Shown piece by piece: positions 33,610 through 42,718 of a stretch of 64,000 bases of DNA; the first letter of the stretch is position 1, and every line of letters starts with the position of its first letter. The notes beneath the pieces were generated by a model. The model worked only from the letters and a program-made list of their open reading frames with translations, ran no database searches and was not told the origin of the DNA. The stretch covers positions 62,001 to 126,000 of the forward strand of contig CANLCC010000002.1 in the NCBI GenBank assembly GCA_947488815.1. The letters are read 5' to 3'. The position numbers and the translations under genes were made by a program. This DNA comes from CAIQIA01 sp945861105 (GTDB lineage Bacteria; Cyanobacteriota; Cyanobacteriia; PCC-6307; Cyanobiaceae).

Positions 33610-35172
33610 TCAGGCGCGGCCAAGACGCTCCAGCAGGTGATCGCCGACCCGCAGGGCATTGGCGATCGCCGTGAGTGATGGATTCACCGCACCGATGCTG
33701 GGGAAGAAGCTGGTGTCCACGACATAGAGATTGTCAAGGTCATGGGCTTTGCACATCAGATCGAGCACCGAACTCGTCGGGTCCTCGCCAAAGCGGCAGG
33801 TGCCAGCCTGGTGGGCAACAGCCGCCAGCCCCATGGCAGAGCCGAAGTACACCTGCCGTTCTGCGAGATGCTGCTGCAGGTAGAGACGATCAAGCAATCC
33901 CTCAAGCCGAGCTCGCAACTCCTTCGACGCAGCAACGTTGGTGGGCGTATAATTGAGGGTGATCTGTCCTTCCGAAGTCACCGTGACGCGGTTATCAGCC
34001 AGGGGAAGATCTTCGGTCTGGAGCCAGAAATCAAGGGCATGCTCAGCGATGCGGTCCATGCTCCATGAGGGGGCGAGGGCTGTGAGGAGAGGTTTATAGC
34101 CTTTCATCATTGCCCCATTGGTCTTACCGGTCATCTGGATCTGCCCCATCGGGAAGGGGAAAGCCTCATCGCCGAAATACCAGTCGTTGATGGCCAGGGT
34201 CTTCTGAAACACCGTGGCATTGGGCTCATGGGCCAGGGCCACCAGCGCCTGACACTGGTGGTACATATAGTTGCGTCCCACCTGGTCTGAACTGTTGGCC
34301 AGTCCACGGGGGTGGTGATCATTGGCAGACATCAGCAGCAACCGGGCCGAGTTGGCCGCACCACAGCTCACCACCACCAGATCTCCGCTGAAGCGAAGCT
34401 CCTCCCCATCGCGCTGCACCACGACCGTGGTGACGGAACGACCACTGGCATCGGTTTCCAGGCGGCGTACTTCGGCACGGGTCAGCAGGGTGAGGGTTGA
34501 ATCAGCGCGCCCCAGGGCCGGCCTGATTCCCATCACCTCAGCGTCGCCCTTGGCATGCACCAGGCAGGGGTATCCATCACAGCGATTGCACTTGAGACAG
34601 GCACTGAAGGCAGGGTCAGCCTCGGTGAGGTTCACGCCAGTGGGCGCATGGAAGGGACGCAAGCCCGCCGCCTTGAGATCATCAGCCAGTCGCTGGATAC
34701 GTGGTTCATGGGCAATCGCTGGGTAGGGGAAGGGGGAACTGCGGAACGGTTCGATCGGATCCTCACCCGCCTGGCCATGCACGTGGTACCAAGCTTCGGC
34801 ACGGGCGTAGTAGGGCTCCAGATCTGCGTAGCGGATCGGCCAGGCGGGAGAGATGCCATCCACATGGGCCACGGCCTCAAAGTCGCGTTCACGCAGGCGG
34901 AAGTGGGCCGCTCCATACATCTTGGTGGCACCACCGACGACGTAATGGCTGCCAGGCTGGAACGGCCGACCCTGGCCGTCGAACCAGACATCGGCGGAGA
35001 CATAGCGCTCCTTCTGGAACACCTCCACCGGATCCCAGTTCTGGGGCTCCCGCGGCAGCCAGTCACCACGCTCAAGCACAAGCACCTTCACACCCGCCTC
35101 AACGAGGGTGCGAGCCAGGGTGCCCCCACCAGCACCACTGCCGATGATCACAACATCAAAGTGACTGGTCAT
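33610..35172 (-). CDS. GMC-family flavoprotein oxidoreductase with cysteine cluster
   Basis: This 520-residue FAD enzyme has the dinucleotide motif IIGSGAGGGTLARTL (residues 9-23), LVLERGDWLPRE, and the GMC signature area YVVGGATKMYGAAHFRLRE. His454 in HQAGTCRFG and Asn497 in GAVNPSLT form the expected catalytic pair. Cys192, 195, 198 and 203 form a tight CxxCxxCx4C cluster in the middle, possibly metal or Fe-S binding. There is no signal peptide, so it should be cytoplasmic. It is the last gene of the oxidase operon, 12 bases after the GH63-like gene. Substrate probably a sugar or glycoside by context; not proven. Confidence 0.88.
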   Translation of the reverse strand: MTSHFDVVIIGSGAGGGTLARTLVEAGVKVLVLERGDWLPREPQNWDPVEVFQKERYVSADVWFDGQGRPFQPGSHYVVGGATKMYGAAHFRLRERDFEAVAHVDGISPAWPIRYADLEPYYARAEAWYHVHGQAGEDPIEPFRSSPFPYPAIAHEPRIQRLADDLKAAGLRPFHAPTGVNLTEADPAFSACLKCNRCDGYPCLVHAKGDAEVMGIRPALGRADSTLTLLTRAEVRRLETDASGRSVTTVVVQRDGEELRFSGDLVVVSCGAANSARLLLMSANDHHPRGLANSSDQVGRNYMYHQCQALVALAHEPNATVFQKTLAINDWYFGDEAFPFPMGQIQMTGKTNGAMMKGYKPLLTALAPSWSMDRIAEHALDFWLQTEDLPLADNRVTVTSEGQITLNYTPTNVAASKELRARLEGLLDRLYLQQHLAERQVYFGSAMGLAAVAHQAGTCRFGEDPTSSVLDLMCKAHDLDNLYVVDTSFFPSIGAVNPSLTAIANALRVGDHLLERLGRA

Positions 35173-35184
35173 GGTGCGGGGTCC

Positions 35185-37884
35185 TCAGGGGGTGGAGTAG
35201 CGATTGAGCTGGGTGATCATCTTCAGGACCATGGCGGTCCAGCCGGTCTGATGACTGGCGCCGACACCGGCACCATGGTTGCCATCAAAATACTCATTGA
35301 ATAGCAGCAGATCCCGCCAATGGGGATCCTGCTGGAACAGATCCACCGACCCCAGAAAAGGACGCCGGCCGCCCTCATCACGGCGAAACAGCGAAACCAG
35401 ACGACGCTCAAGTTCAAGGGACGCCTCCCAGAGGTTGAGCCAGCGGCCAGAGCCCGTGGGCACCTCAACCTTGAGGGAATCACCGTAGTAGTGACCAAAC
35501 TTCTGCAGGGCCTCAATCAGCAGGTAGTTGATGGGCATCCACACCGGACCACGCCAGTTTGAATTGCCACCGAACATCGCCACGGGGCTGTCGGCAGGGG
35601 TATAAGCCAAGGTTTGGGAATCCCCCCCCTCTGTGAAGGTATAGGGATGCTCTTCGTAGATGCGCGAGAGGGATCGTATGCCATAGGGAGAGAGAAACTC
35701 GCGCTCATCAAAGAGGTAACGACAGATTCTCTCCAGGCGATCGCGGGGCACCAGCGCCAACAGAAGCCGATCATTATTCCAGAGCCCAATATTTCCGGCC
35801 ATCCAGGTTGGCGAGATGCGCTCTCGGAAATACCAGGCCATGGTCTTGCGCACATCCAGCGACGGCAGACGCATCACCGTCTCCACATCAAAGCTGGCCA
35901 CCGCGAGCAAGGGAATCAATCCCGAAACAGAACGGGTGCGAAGATAGTCCCAGCTGCCGTCGGGACGCTTGATCACATCGTAATAAAACCCATCCCGCTC
36001 ATCCCAGTTCAGGTAGGTGCGCTGGCTGGTCACCACGGTGTTCAGCGTGACCGCCAGCTGAACAAAGTCGAAGATGAAGCGCTCGCACAGGTCGGCATAC
36101 TCCGACTCCTGGACGCTGAGCTCAACCGCAATCTGCAGCAGATTGAGGCTCAGCATTGCCATCCAGGCCGTGCCATCGCACTGCTCGATCACGCTCCCAT
36201 CGGCAAGCGGGAAGCGTCGATCAAACACAGCAATGTTATCAAGCCCCAAAAAACCACCTTCAAAGACATTATCGCCAGAACGATCATTGCGGTTAGCCCA
36301 CCATCCATATTCGAGGATCAGCTTGCGCAGGGCCGCCCGCAGAAAACCGAAATCCCCGTGCTCCCATGATCGCCGCTCAATCTGAAAGATCCTCAGGGCA
36401 GCCCAGGCGCCAAGGGGGGGATTGGGATCCGACAGGGCCCACTCGTAGGCAGGCGTCTGGGCGTTGGGCGCTGTGAAGTGAGGTGAACGCAGCAGCATGC
36501 ACTGCTCCTTCGCGGTGGCGGGGTCGACCTCGGCAAACGCCACCGCGTGGAACATCAGATCCCACTGGCAGAAATAGGGGTATTCCCAGCTATCCGGCAT
36601 GGCGATCACATGGTCGGCATACAGGCGCTTCCAGTAGGCGTTCTGGGTCTCCCACCGTTGAGCCGGAGGCGATGGCTGTCCGGGATCGCCACTCAGCCAG
36701 CGGATCACACTCCAGTGGTAATGCTTCTTGCACCAGAGCAGGCCACTGGCCGCCGACCTGAAGATGTGCGCATCCTCGGCGGGCAGGCCCTGGCCGACCA
36801 CACCAAAGAACTGGTTCGCCTCCTGTTCCCGTGCTGTCATGGCATCGGCGAAGGAGCCATCGAAGGGATCTTCCGGCAGGGTGGCCGCCAGCCGCAGATC
36901 CACCACCCACTCCTCCGAGGGTGCCAGGGTGCGCTGCAGCCAGAGGGCGGTGCGGGTCCCCTCGCCGGCCGGGTTTACGGCCCCCTCTTCAGCATCAATG
37001 AGCAGCCGGTGAAAGGCATCCCGCTGCCAGGGGGAGACGTTGGCAATGCCATAGAGACGTTCGCTGTTGGTCTCGTTCTCGGTGAACAGCCAGCGCCCCT
37101 GCTCACGGCAGACCAGGCGGTAGGAGCCGAGGGCCGGCAGTGGATCACAGACCACCCCGTTCCCCTGCTGGCGAATCGATCGCCGCGCCAGGTCAGGATC
37201 GCCGTAACCCCATGACCAGGTGTTGCGCAGCCACAGGCTCGGCAGCAGATGCAATGGCGCAGGTTCAGGCCCACGGTTAACGACTCGGATGCGAATCAGC
37301 AGATCGTTCCAGTCGGCCTTGGCGTACTCAACCACCACGTCGTAGTAGCGGTGGTCATCAAAGATGCCGGTGTCGACGAGTTCGTACTCGGGCTGAAGAC
37401 GGTTGCGCCGGGCGTTGCTGTCCAGCAGATCGGCATAGGGGAACTGTCCCTGGGGGTATTTGTAGAGCCCCCGCATGAAGCTGTGGGTGGGGGTGTTGAG
37501 CAGATGGAAGAAATAGTCCTTGATGTCTTCGCCATGGTTGCCCTCGCCATTGCCCAGCCCGAAGGCCCGTTCCTTGAGGATCGGATCAACGCCGTTCCAG
37601 AGCGCCAGGCCGAAACAGAGGCGACCCTGGTTGTCGCAGATGCCCAGCAGACCATCCTCCCCCCAGCGGTAGGCACGGGAACGGGCGTGGTCATGGGGAA
37701 ATGAAGACCAGGCGTCACCATCGGCGGAGTAGTCCTCCCGCACAGTGCCCCACTGGCGGTCGGAGAGGTAGCTGCCCCACACGTGCCATGGCACGCCACC
37801 CCGATCGCGCTCGGCGATGCGGCCATGCTCGCTGCTGGGGTGTCCCGACGTCGGTGCCTGCGACGGATCCGCTGGGACCGTCAT
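35185..37884 (-). CDS. GH63-like (MGH1-like) glucosidase
   Basis: This 899-residue (alpha/alpha)6-barrel glycoside hydrolase is of the bacterial GH63-like type. Typical segments are EDIKDYFFHLLNTPTHSFM, YKYPQGQFPYADLL, QWDLMFHAVAFAEVDP, DNIAVFDRRFPLADG and NSNWRGPVWMPINYLLIEALQKF. The last segment is near the C-terminal active-site acid in such enzymes. There is no signal peptide, so it acts in the cytoplasm. ATG 37884 overlaps the upstream GMC gene stop (ATGA), so the two are translationally coupled; the longer frame lies within that gene. Likely substrates are glucosides or glucosylglycerate-type solutes; unproven. Confidence 0.87.
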   Translation of the reverse strand: MTVPADPSQAPTSGHPSSEHGRIAERDRGGVPWHVWGSYLSDRQWGTVREDYSADGDAWSSFPHDHARSRAYRWGEDGLLGICDNQGRLCFGLALWNGVDPILKERAFGLGNGEGNHGEDIKDYFFHLLNTPTHSFMRGLYKYPQGQFPYADLLDSNARRNRLQPEYELVDTGIFDDHRYYDVVVEYAKADWNDLLIRIRVVNRGPEPAPLHLLPSLWLRNTWSWGYGDPDLARRSIRQQGNGVVCDPLPALGSYRLVCREQGRWLFTENETNSERLYGIANVSPWQRDAFHRLLIDAEEGAVNPAGEGTRTALWLQRTLAPSEEWVVDLRLAATLPEDPFDGSFADAMTAREQEANQFFGVVGQGLPAEDAHIFRSAASGLLWCKKHYHWSVIRWLSGDPGQPSPPAQRWETQNAYWKRLYADHVIAMPDSWEYPYFCQWDLMFHAVAFAEVDPATAKEQCMLLRSPHFTAPNAQTPAYEWALSDPNPPLGAWAALRIFQIERRSWEHGDFGFLRAALRKLILEYGWWANRNDRSGDNVFEGGFLGLDNIAVFDRRFPLADGSVIEQCDGTAWMAMLSLNLLQIAVELSVQESEYADLCERFIFDFVQLAVTLNTVVTSQRTYLNWDERDGFYYDVIKRPDGSWDYLRTRSVSGLIPLLAVASFDVETVMRLPSLDVRKTMAWYFRERISPTWMAGNIGLWNNDRLLLALVPRDRLERICRYLFDEREFLSPYGIRSLSRIYEEHPYTFTEGGDSQTLAYTPADSPVAMFGGNSNWRGPVWMPINYLLIEALQKFGHYYGDSLKVEVPTGSGRWLNLWEASLELERRLVSLFRRDEGGRRPFLGSVDLFQQDPHWRDLLLFNEYFDGNHGAGVGASHQTGWTAMVLKMITQLNRYSTP

Positions 37885-39401
37885 GACGTGGCCCCGGCAA
37901 GGTGGTCGCTCAGACGCATGGCAAGGGCGATGACGGTCAGCCCCGGCCCCACCGCAGGACAACTGGGAAAAACGCTGGCATCGGCGACGTAGAGATTCTC
38001 CAATTCATGGCAACGGCCGCTGCTGTCAACCACCGACGTGGTCGGATCATCGCCCATGCGGCAGGTGCCGCAGGCGTAACCCATCACCTGGATCGGCGCC
38101 TCCCCGCGGGGATGCACCGGTGCAGACTGCAGCACGTGTACGAGCGGATCAGCCTCCACCGCCTTGAGGGTGTCGAGCCAGCGGTAGACGAGGCGGTCGT
38201 GAGCCTCGCGGTTGTTCGCCAGATAGTTGATATGCAGGCGTTCGCCATTGAGCCACACCTTGTTGTGTCGATCAGGGGCGACGGGGGTGCTGGCCCACCA
38301 GGCCAGCGACCGGGAGGCCAGCTGGTCGAGGCCGAAACCGGGCAGCAGCCGGGTCACCAGCGACAGCACCGGCGGCGACTCGGCAAACAGCGGATCCTGG
38401 AGCACCCCACCGGCCGAGCGCACCTGGCCGAGGGGATAGCTGACGTTGCGATCGCCCCAGTAGTAGTCATTGACCGCCCAGCTGCGGCCATACCGTCCCG
38501 AGTTGGCCACCGCGGTGAGCTGCAGGATCGACGTCAGCTGCGGGCGCATCAGATGGCGGCCCACCAGATCGGAGCCATTGCCCAGGCCGCGGGGATGGCG
38601 ATCGCTGACGGACCGCAACAGCAGAGCCGCGGTGTTGACGGCACCGGCGGCCAGCACGATCTGATCTCCACGGAACAGCCACTCCTGACCCCGCACGCTG
38701 GCCTGAACACCGCTGACCCTGGTGCCAGCCGGATTCACATGCAGCCGCGTGACGATGGCATCGGTCTGCAATTGCAGTTGCGGATCGGCCACCGCAGCGG
38801 TGACACCGAACACCTCGGCATCGCCGCTGGGGTCTTCGGCCTGATCTGACCAGCTGATCGGCAACCGGTAGGGATGACAACCTGCCCGCTCGAGGGCCTC
38901 GCCCACCGGGGTGAGGAAGGGTTCGATGGGACGCGGGGCCTGGGCGTAGGCCCCCTGGCGGGGGGGCTCGGTGGGATCGGCACCTGCAGCGCCATGCACG
39001 CGATAGAGCTGCTCGGCAGCGTCGTACCAAGGGGCCAGATCCTGGTAGCTCAAGGGCCAGGCGGGGGCGGTGCCTTCCTGCAGCGGATGCTCCTGGAAGT
39101 CACCCTCCCGCAGGCGCTCAAGCACCCCGCCCCAGATCTTGCTGTTGCCCCCCAGGGCGTAGATGGTCTGGGGGGCAAAGGGATCAGCATCGGGGCCCAT
39201 CCAGGTCTCCCGGGCTGGGTGATAACGATCCTTGCGAAACAGGTCGACGTCGGCGACGTTCTGGTCCACCAGGGGCAACTGGCCTCCTCGTTCGAGCAGA
39301 AGCACCCGGCGACCACGGCCCGCAAGCCGGCCAGCCAGCGTTCCCCCGGCAGCACCACTGCCGATGATAATGACGTCGTAATGGGTGTCGTCGATGATCA
39401 T
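37881..39401 (-). CDS. GMC-family flavoprotein lacking the catalytic His/Asn pair
   Basis: This 506-residue paralogue of the other GMC enzyme of this operon keeps the FAD fold (IIGSGAAGGTLAGRL, LLLERGGQLP, YALGGNSKIWGGVLERLRE). At the active site it has Tyr442 in GYACGTCRMG where the catalytic His is expected, and Gly485 in PAVGPGLT where Asn/His is expected. The central four-cysteine cluster of its partner is also absent. It may be a non-catalytic partner, an electron-transfer subunit or an enzyme with changed chemistry. It is coupled to the GH63-like gene by ATGA and follows ctaE after 66 bases. Confidence 0.86.
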   Translation of the reverse strand: MIIDDTHYDVIIIGSGAAGGTLAGRLAGRGRRVLLLERGGQLPLVDQNVADVDLFRKDRYHPARETWMGPDADPFAPQTIYALGGNSKIWGGVLERLREGDFQEHPLQEGTAPAWPLSYQDLAPWYDAAEQLYRVHGAAGADPTEPPRQGAYAQAPRPIEPFLTPVGEALERAGCHPYRLPISWSDQAEDPSGDAEVFGVTAAVADPQLQLQTDAIVTRLHVNPAGTRVSGVQASVRGQEWLFRGDQIVLAAGAVNTAALLLRSVSDRHPRGLGNGSDLVGRHLMRPQLTSILQLTAVANSGRYGRSWAVNDYYWGDRNVSYPLGQVRSAGGVLQDPLFAESPPVLSLVTRLLPGFGLDQLASRSLAWWASTPVAPDRHNKVWLNGERLHINYLANNREAHDRLVYRWLDTLKAVEADPLVHVLQSAPVHPRGEAPIQVMGYACGTCRMGDDPTTSVVDSSGRCHELENLYVADASVFPSCPAVGPGLTVIALAMRLSDHLAGATS

Positions 39402-39467
39402 GGCAGCAGTCTGGTGATGGCGTGGGGGGCAGGGGATGGGAACAAGAAACAGCCAGAATGACCGTGA

Positions 39468-40064
39468 TCAGTGTCTCTGCCAGACGTAGATGAGCAGGAA
39501 CAGAATGATCCAGATCACATCCACAAAGTGCCAGAACAACGAGACTGATGCCACGCCAGCCTCGCCACCGTTGTAGTTACCTGGCCGAAATGAGCGCAGC
39601 AGCATCAGCCCCATGAGCAGGATGCCAGTGATGACATGCAGGCCATGAAAACCGGTCAGCAAATAGAAAGTGGAGCCAAACACACCGCTACCAAGACCAA
39701 AGGCCAGTTCAGACCATTCGACATACTGCCCATAGACAAAATAGGCCCCCATCAGCATGGTCAGCAACCACCATCCCCTGAAGCTCCAGAGGGCACGGCG
39801 GTGCAGGGCTTTCTCCGCCAGAACGGCCACAAAGCTACTGCTGACAAGAATGACAGTGTTAATGAAGGGCATGCGCACCTCAAGCCCCTCGACGCCCTCG
39901 GGCAACCAGACAGGGGAGCTGAGCTTGAGAACAGCAAAACCCGCAAAGAATGCCAGAAAGATGATGCTTTCAGAGCACAGAAAGATGATAAATCCTGTCA
40001 GATTGTAGCCACCATGCGAATGCTCGGCAGCGGGGGCAGATGCGGGGGGATGGGCGGTGGTCAT
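39468..40064 (-). CDS. ctaE: Heme-copper oxidase subunit III
   Basis: This 198-residue subunit III has five membrane helices; GFIIFLCSESIIFLAFFAGFA and the end VSLFWHFVDVIWIILFLLIYVWQ are the family hallmarks, with the segment YLLTGFHGLHVITGILLMG between them. ATG 40064 (MTTAHPPASAPAAEHSHGG) fits; the longer frame overlaps ctaD. It lies 4 bases after ctaD and belongs to the ctaC-ctaD-ctaE set of the alternative oxidase type. Confidence 0.95.
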   Translation of the reverse strand: MTTAHPPASAPAAEHSHGGYNLTGFIIFLCSESIIFLAFFAGFAVLKLSSPVWLPEGVEGLEVRMPFINTVILVSSSFVAVLAEKALHRRALWSFRGWWLLTMLMGAYFVYGQYVEWSELAFGLGSGVFGSTFYLLTGFHGLHVITGILLMGLMLLRSFRPGNYNGGEAGVASVSLFWHFVDVIWIILFLLIYVWQRH

Positions 40065-40068
40065 CGGT

Positions 40069-41760
40069 TCAGGCCTCTTCGGAGCGGGCAATGAATCGGT
40101 CCTGGTCTGCCACAAGTGGTTCACCAAGCCCATAGCCATAGGGACCGGCAATCACCGTGGGAACGTCGTGCTCAAAGTTTTCGGCCGGTGGAGGGGAAGG
40201 CAACAACCATTCGAGGCCGATGGCATTCCAGGGGTTGGCCGGGGCCCGGGGCCCCCGAGCCCAGGAACTGACCATGTTCAGAAGGAAGGGGATCATGGCC
40301 ACACCGAGCAGGAAGGCCCCAAGGCTTGCCAGCACGTTGGCAAGGGCGAACTCAGGGTCGTAGGACGCGACCCGTCGCGGCATGCCCATCAGTCCAGACC
40401 AATGCATCGGCAGGAAGTTAAGAGCACTACCGACGAAGGTAATCCAGAAGTGCAGCTGACCAAGCCCTTCGTAGTACATGCGGCCGGTGAACTTGGGAAA
40501 CCAGTGATAAATGGCAGCGAACACCCCAAGGGTGATTGTACAGAAGATCACATAGTGAAAGTGACCGACCACAAAATAGGTGTTGCCAACATGAATATCA
40601 ATCGGCACTGTCGCCAACATCACGCCCGTGATACCAGCAAAGATAAAGTTGACAATGCCACCAAGGCAGAACAACATCGGCGTTGCCAGCCGCAACTTAC
40701 CACGCCACAGGGTACCCAACCAGGCAAATACCTTGATGCCTGTGGGCACCGCAATCAACATCGTGGTGACCATGAATAAGTTGCGCATCCACTGGGGGGT
40801 ACCGCTGTAGAACATGTGATGCACCCACACGATCAAACCCAGGAATGTGATCCCGAACGAGGCGACGGCAACCACCTTGTATCCGAAGAGAGGCTTGCGG
40901 GCATAAACCGGCAGCAGCTCAGAGAAGATACCAAAGACCGGTAGCACCATTACGTACACCGCCGGATGGGAGTAAAACCAGAAGAAGTGTTGATACAACA
41001 TCGGATCACCACCTCCCTCCGGCTTGAAAAAGCTGGTGCCGAAGCTGAGGTCAAAAAGCAACATGATCGCGCCGCCGGTCAACGAAGGCAGGCCTATCAA
41101 TTGAATCGTCTGGGCCGCAGCCGCCGTCCAGCAGAAAATCGGCATGCGAAAGAACGTCATGCCGGGGGCTCGCATCCGCAGGATGGTTGTCGTGAAATTG
41201 ATCGCCCCCATGATCGATGACACGCCGGAAATAGCGACCGCCAAAATCCATAGAAACTGGCCATTCACCAAATGACCAAGCGGATTCTGGGTGCTGACGG
41301 GTGGATAGGCCCACCAGCCCGAGGATGACGGACCGCCAGGCACAAAAAAGCTGGCCATCAGCAGCACCCCAAACACAGGAACAAGCCAGAAGGCGGCAGC
41401 ATTCAGACGCGGGAATGCCATGTCCGGAGCCCCGATCATCGGCGGGATCAACAGGTTGTTCAAGCCATTGAGAATCGGAAACAAGAACAGGAACAGCATC
41501 ACTGTTCCATGCATCGTATACAGCCCGTTGTAGACGGTTGGGTCCACGAGATCAGAGGGCGGCGTAATCAGCTCACCCCGGATAATCATGGCCAGCAGCC
41601 CTCCCACTAGCAGGAAGAATAACGACAGTACAATATATTGAATGCCAATCACCTTGGCATCAGTGTTAAAGCCAAAAAACCGCTTCCAGTTATCGGGGGC
41701 TCCGGGGACTGGATGGGGGGCCCGCAAGACCCGAGGATCAAAAACAATGGAATCAGACAT
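40069..41760 (-). CDS. ctaD: Heme-copper oxidase subunit I, A2 type
   Basis: This 563-residue catalytic subunit has 12 helices. Low-spin heme ligands are His84 and His402, the high-spin heme ligand His400 (GHFHY), and CuB ligands His265, His314 and His315, with cross-link Tyr269. The segment FYSHPAVY replaces GHPEVY, so the helix VI glutamate is absent and the Tyr-Ser pair of A2-type oxidases is present. K-channel Lys343 is in PTGIKVF. ATG 41760 lies 4 bases after ctaC. In this context it fits the cyanobacterial alternative respiratory terminal oxidase. Confidence 0.95.
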   Translation of the reverse strand: MSDSIVFDPRVLRAPHPVPGAPDNWKRFFGFNTDAKVIGIQYIVLSLFFLLVGGLLAMIIRGELITPPSDLVDPTVYNGLYTMHGTVMLFLFLFPILNGLNNLLIPPMIGAPDMAFPRLNAAAFWLVPVFGVLLMASFFVPGGPSSSGWWAYPPVSTQNPLGHLVNGQFLWILAVAISGVSSIMGAINFTTTILRMRAPGMTFFRMPIFCWTAAAAQTIQLIGLPSLTGGAIMLLFDLSFGTSFFKPEGGGDPMLYQHFFWFYSHPAVYVMVLPVFGIFSELLPVYARKPLFGYKVVAVASFGITFLGLIVWVHHMFYSGTPQWMRNLFMVTTMLIAVPTGIKVFAWLGTLWRGKLRLATPMLFCLGGIVNFIFAGITGVMLATVPIDIHVGNTYFVVGHFHYVIFCTITLGVFAAIYHWFPKFTGRMYYEGLGQLHFWITFVGSALNFLPMHWSGLMGMPRRVASYDPEFALANVLASLGAFLLGVAMIPFLLNMVSSWARGPRAPANPWNAIGLEWLLPSPPPAENFEHDVPTVIAGPYGYGLGEPLVADQDRFIARSEEA

Positions 41761-41764
41761 GATC

Positions 41765-42709
41765 TCAGGCCTCGTGGGGAGCATCAACAGCGGTGGTGAC
41801 ATTCACCCGGGGGGGTGGTGCCGGCGGCACCGTCGCCCAGCCGTGGTCGCCGTCGGCCAGTCGTTTGCGGTGCATCTCCACCGCCAGATTGGGGGCCTCC
41901 ACCAGGGGTTGACGGGCGGCGGCAGTCAGCCAGGCATCAAAGGTCTCAGAGGCCTCGACCACCACATCGGTCTGATTGGTGGCGAAGTAGCCACCGCTGA
42001 ACATGGCGTCCCGCAGGCGGTAACGCCCCTCGCGGGTGGGGGTGAGGGCGTAGCGGATGACGCTGCCCGGCACAAGATCCTGCTTCAGGCGGAAGGCCGG
42101 CACATAAAAGCTGTGCAGCACATCCATGGAGGTCAACCGCAGGTCGGCTCGAAGATCAAGGGGCAGATGCAGCTCGGTGCTGCGCACCCCATTCGGATAG
42201 ACAAACTCCCATGACCACTGGCGGGCAATCACCTCGATCGGTCCGAAGCTGGTGCCGGCGGCACGGTCGCTGGCGGTCAATGCTGGCGCTGCACCATTCT
42301 CGGCCACCCGCTCCTTGCCGCCCAGGGTGGCAAGGGTGTGATTCACCCGGATCGTATGGGCTGCGATCAGCATCACCAGCACAAATGGCAAGACGGTCCA
42401 GGTGATCTCAAGGCGCAGATTGCCCTCAATCGGATCGCCATCGACCAGGTCGTATCGGGGCGCACGGTTGAACAGCAGCGTCCAGGCGATGACACTCAGG
42501 CATCCCAGGAAAATGAAGGTACCGATTCCTGTCTCCAGGGCGAAGAGCCCATCCACGTGGGGGGCTGCCGAGGAGGCCTGCACCGGCAGCCAACCATGGG
42601 AGGCGCGGGCCATGGCCAGGCTGATCAGCAGGTTCAGCAGCAGGCCCGCGGCGATCAGCAGCAGGCCGATCGCAGATGGCCGCGACGGGCGTTGGAACGT
42701 CGGAGTCAT
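41765..42709 (-). CDS. ctaC: Heme-copper oxidase subunit II lacking the CuA site
   Basis: This 314-residue protein has two N-terminal membrane helices and a beta-barrel domain with the WSWEF(V)YPNG block and DVLHSFYVPAFRLKQD. His199 of the barrel remains, but the loop that should carry CxxxCxxxH..M of CuA reads YRLRDAMFSGGYFATN and has no cysteine or histidine. It therefore cannot take electrons from cytochrome c through CuA, as noted for the cyanobacterial alternative oxidase (ARTO), and a quinol or other donor is likely. It starts 9 bases after a DUF2231 gene. Confidence 0.92.
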   Translation of the reverse strand: MTPTFQRPSRPSAIGLLLIAAGLLLNLLISLAMARASHGWLPVQASSAAPHVDGLFALETGIGTFIFLGCLSVIAWTLLFNRAPRYDLVDGDPIEGNLRLEITWTVLPFVLVMLIAAHTIRVNHTLATLGGKERVAENGAAPALTASDRAAGTSFGPIEVIARQWSWEFVYPNGVRSTELHLPLDLRADLRLTSMDVLHSFYVPAFRLKQDLVPGSVIRYALTPTREGRYRLRDAMFSGGYFATNQTDVVVEASETFDAWLTAAARQPLVEAPNLAVEMHRKRLADGDHGWATVPPAPPPRVNVTTAVDAPHEA

Positions 42710-42718
42710 GGGATCGTC

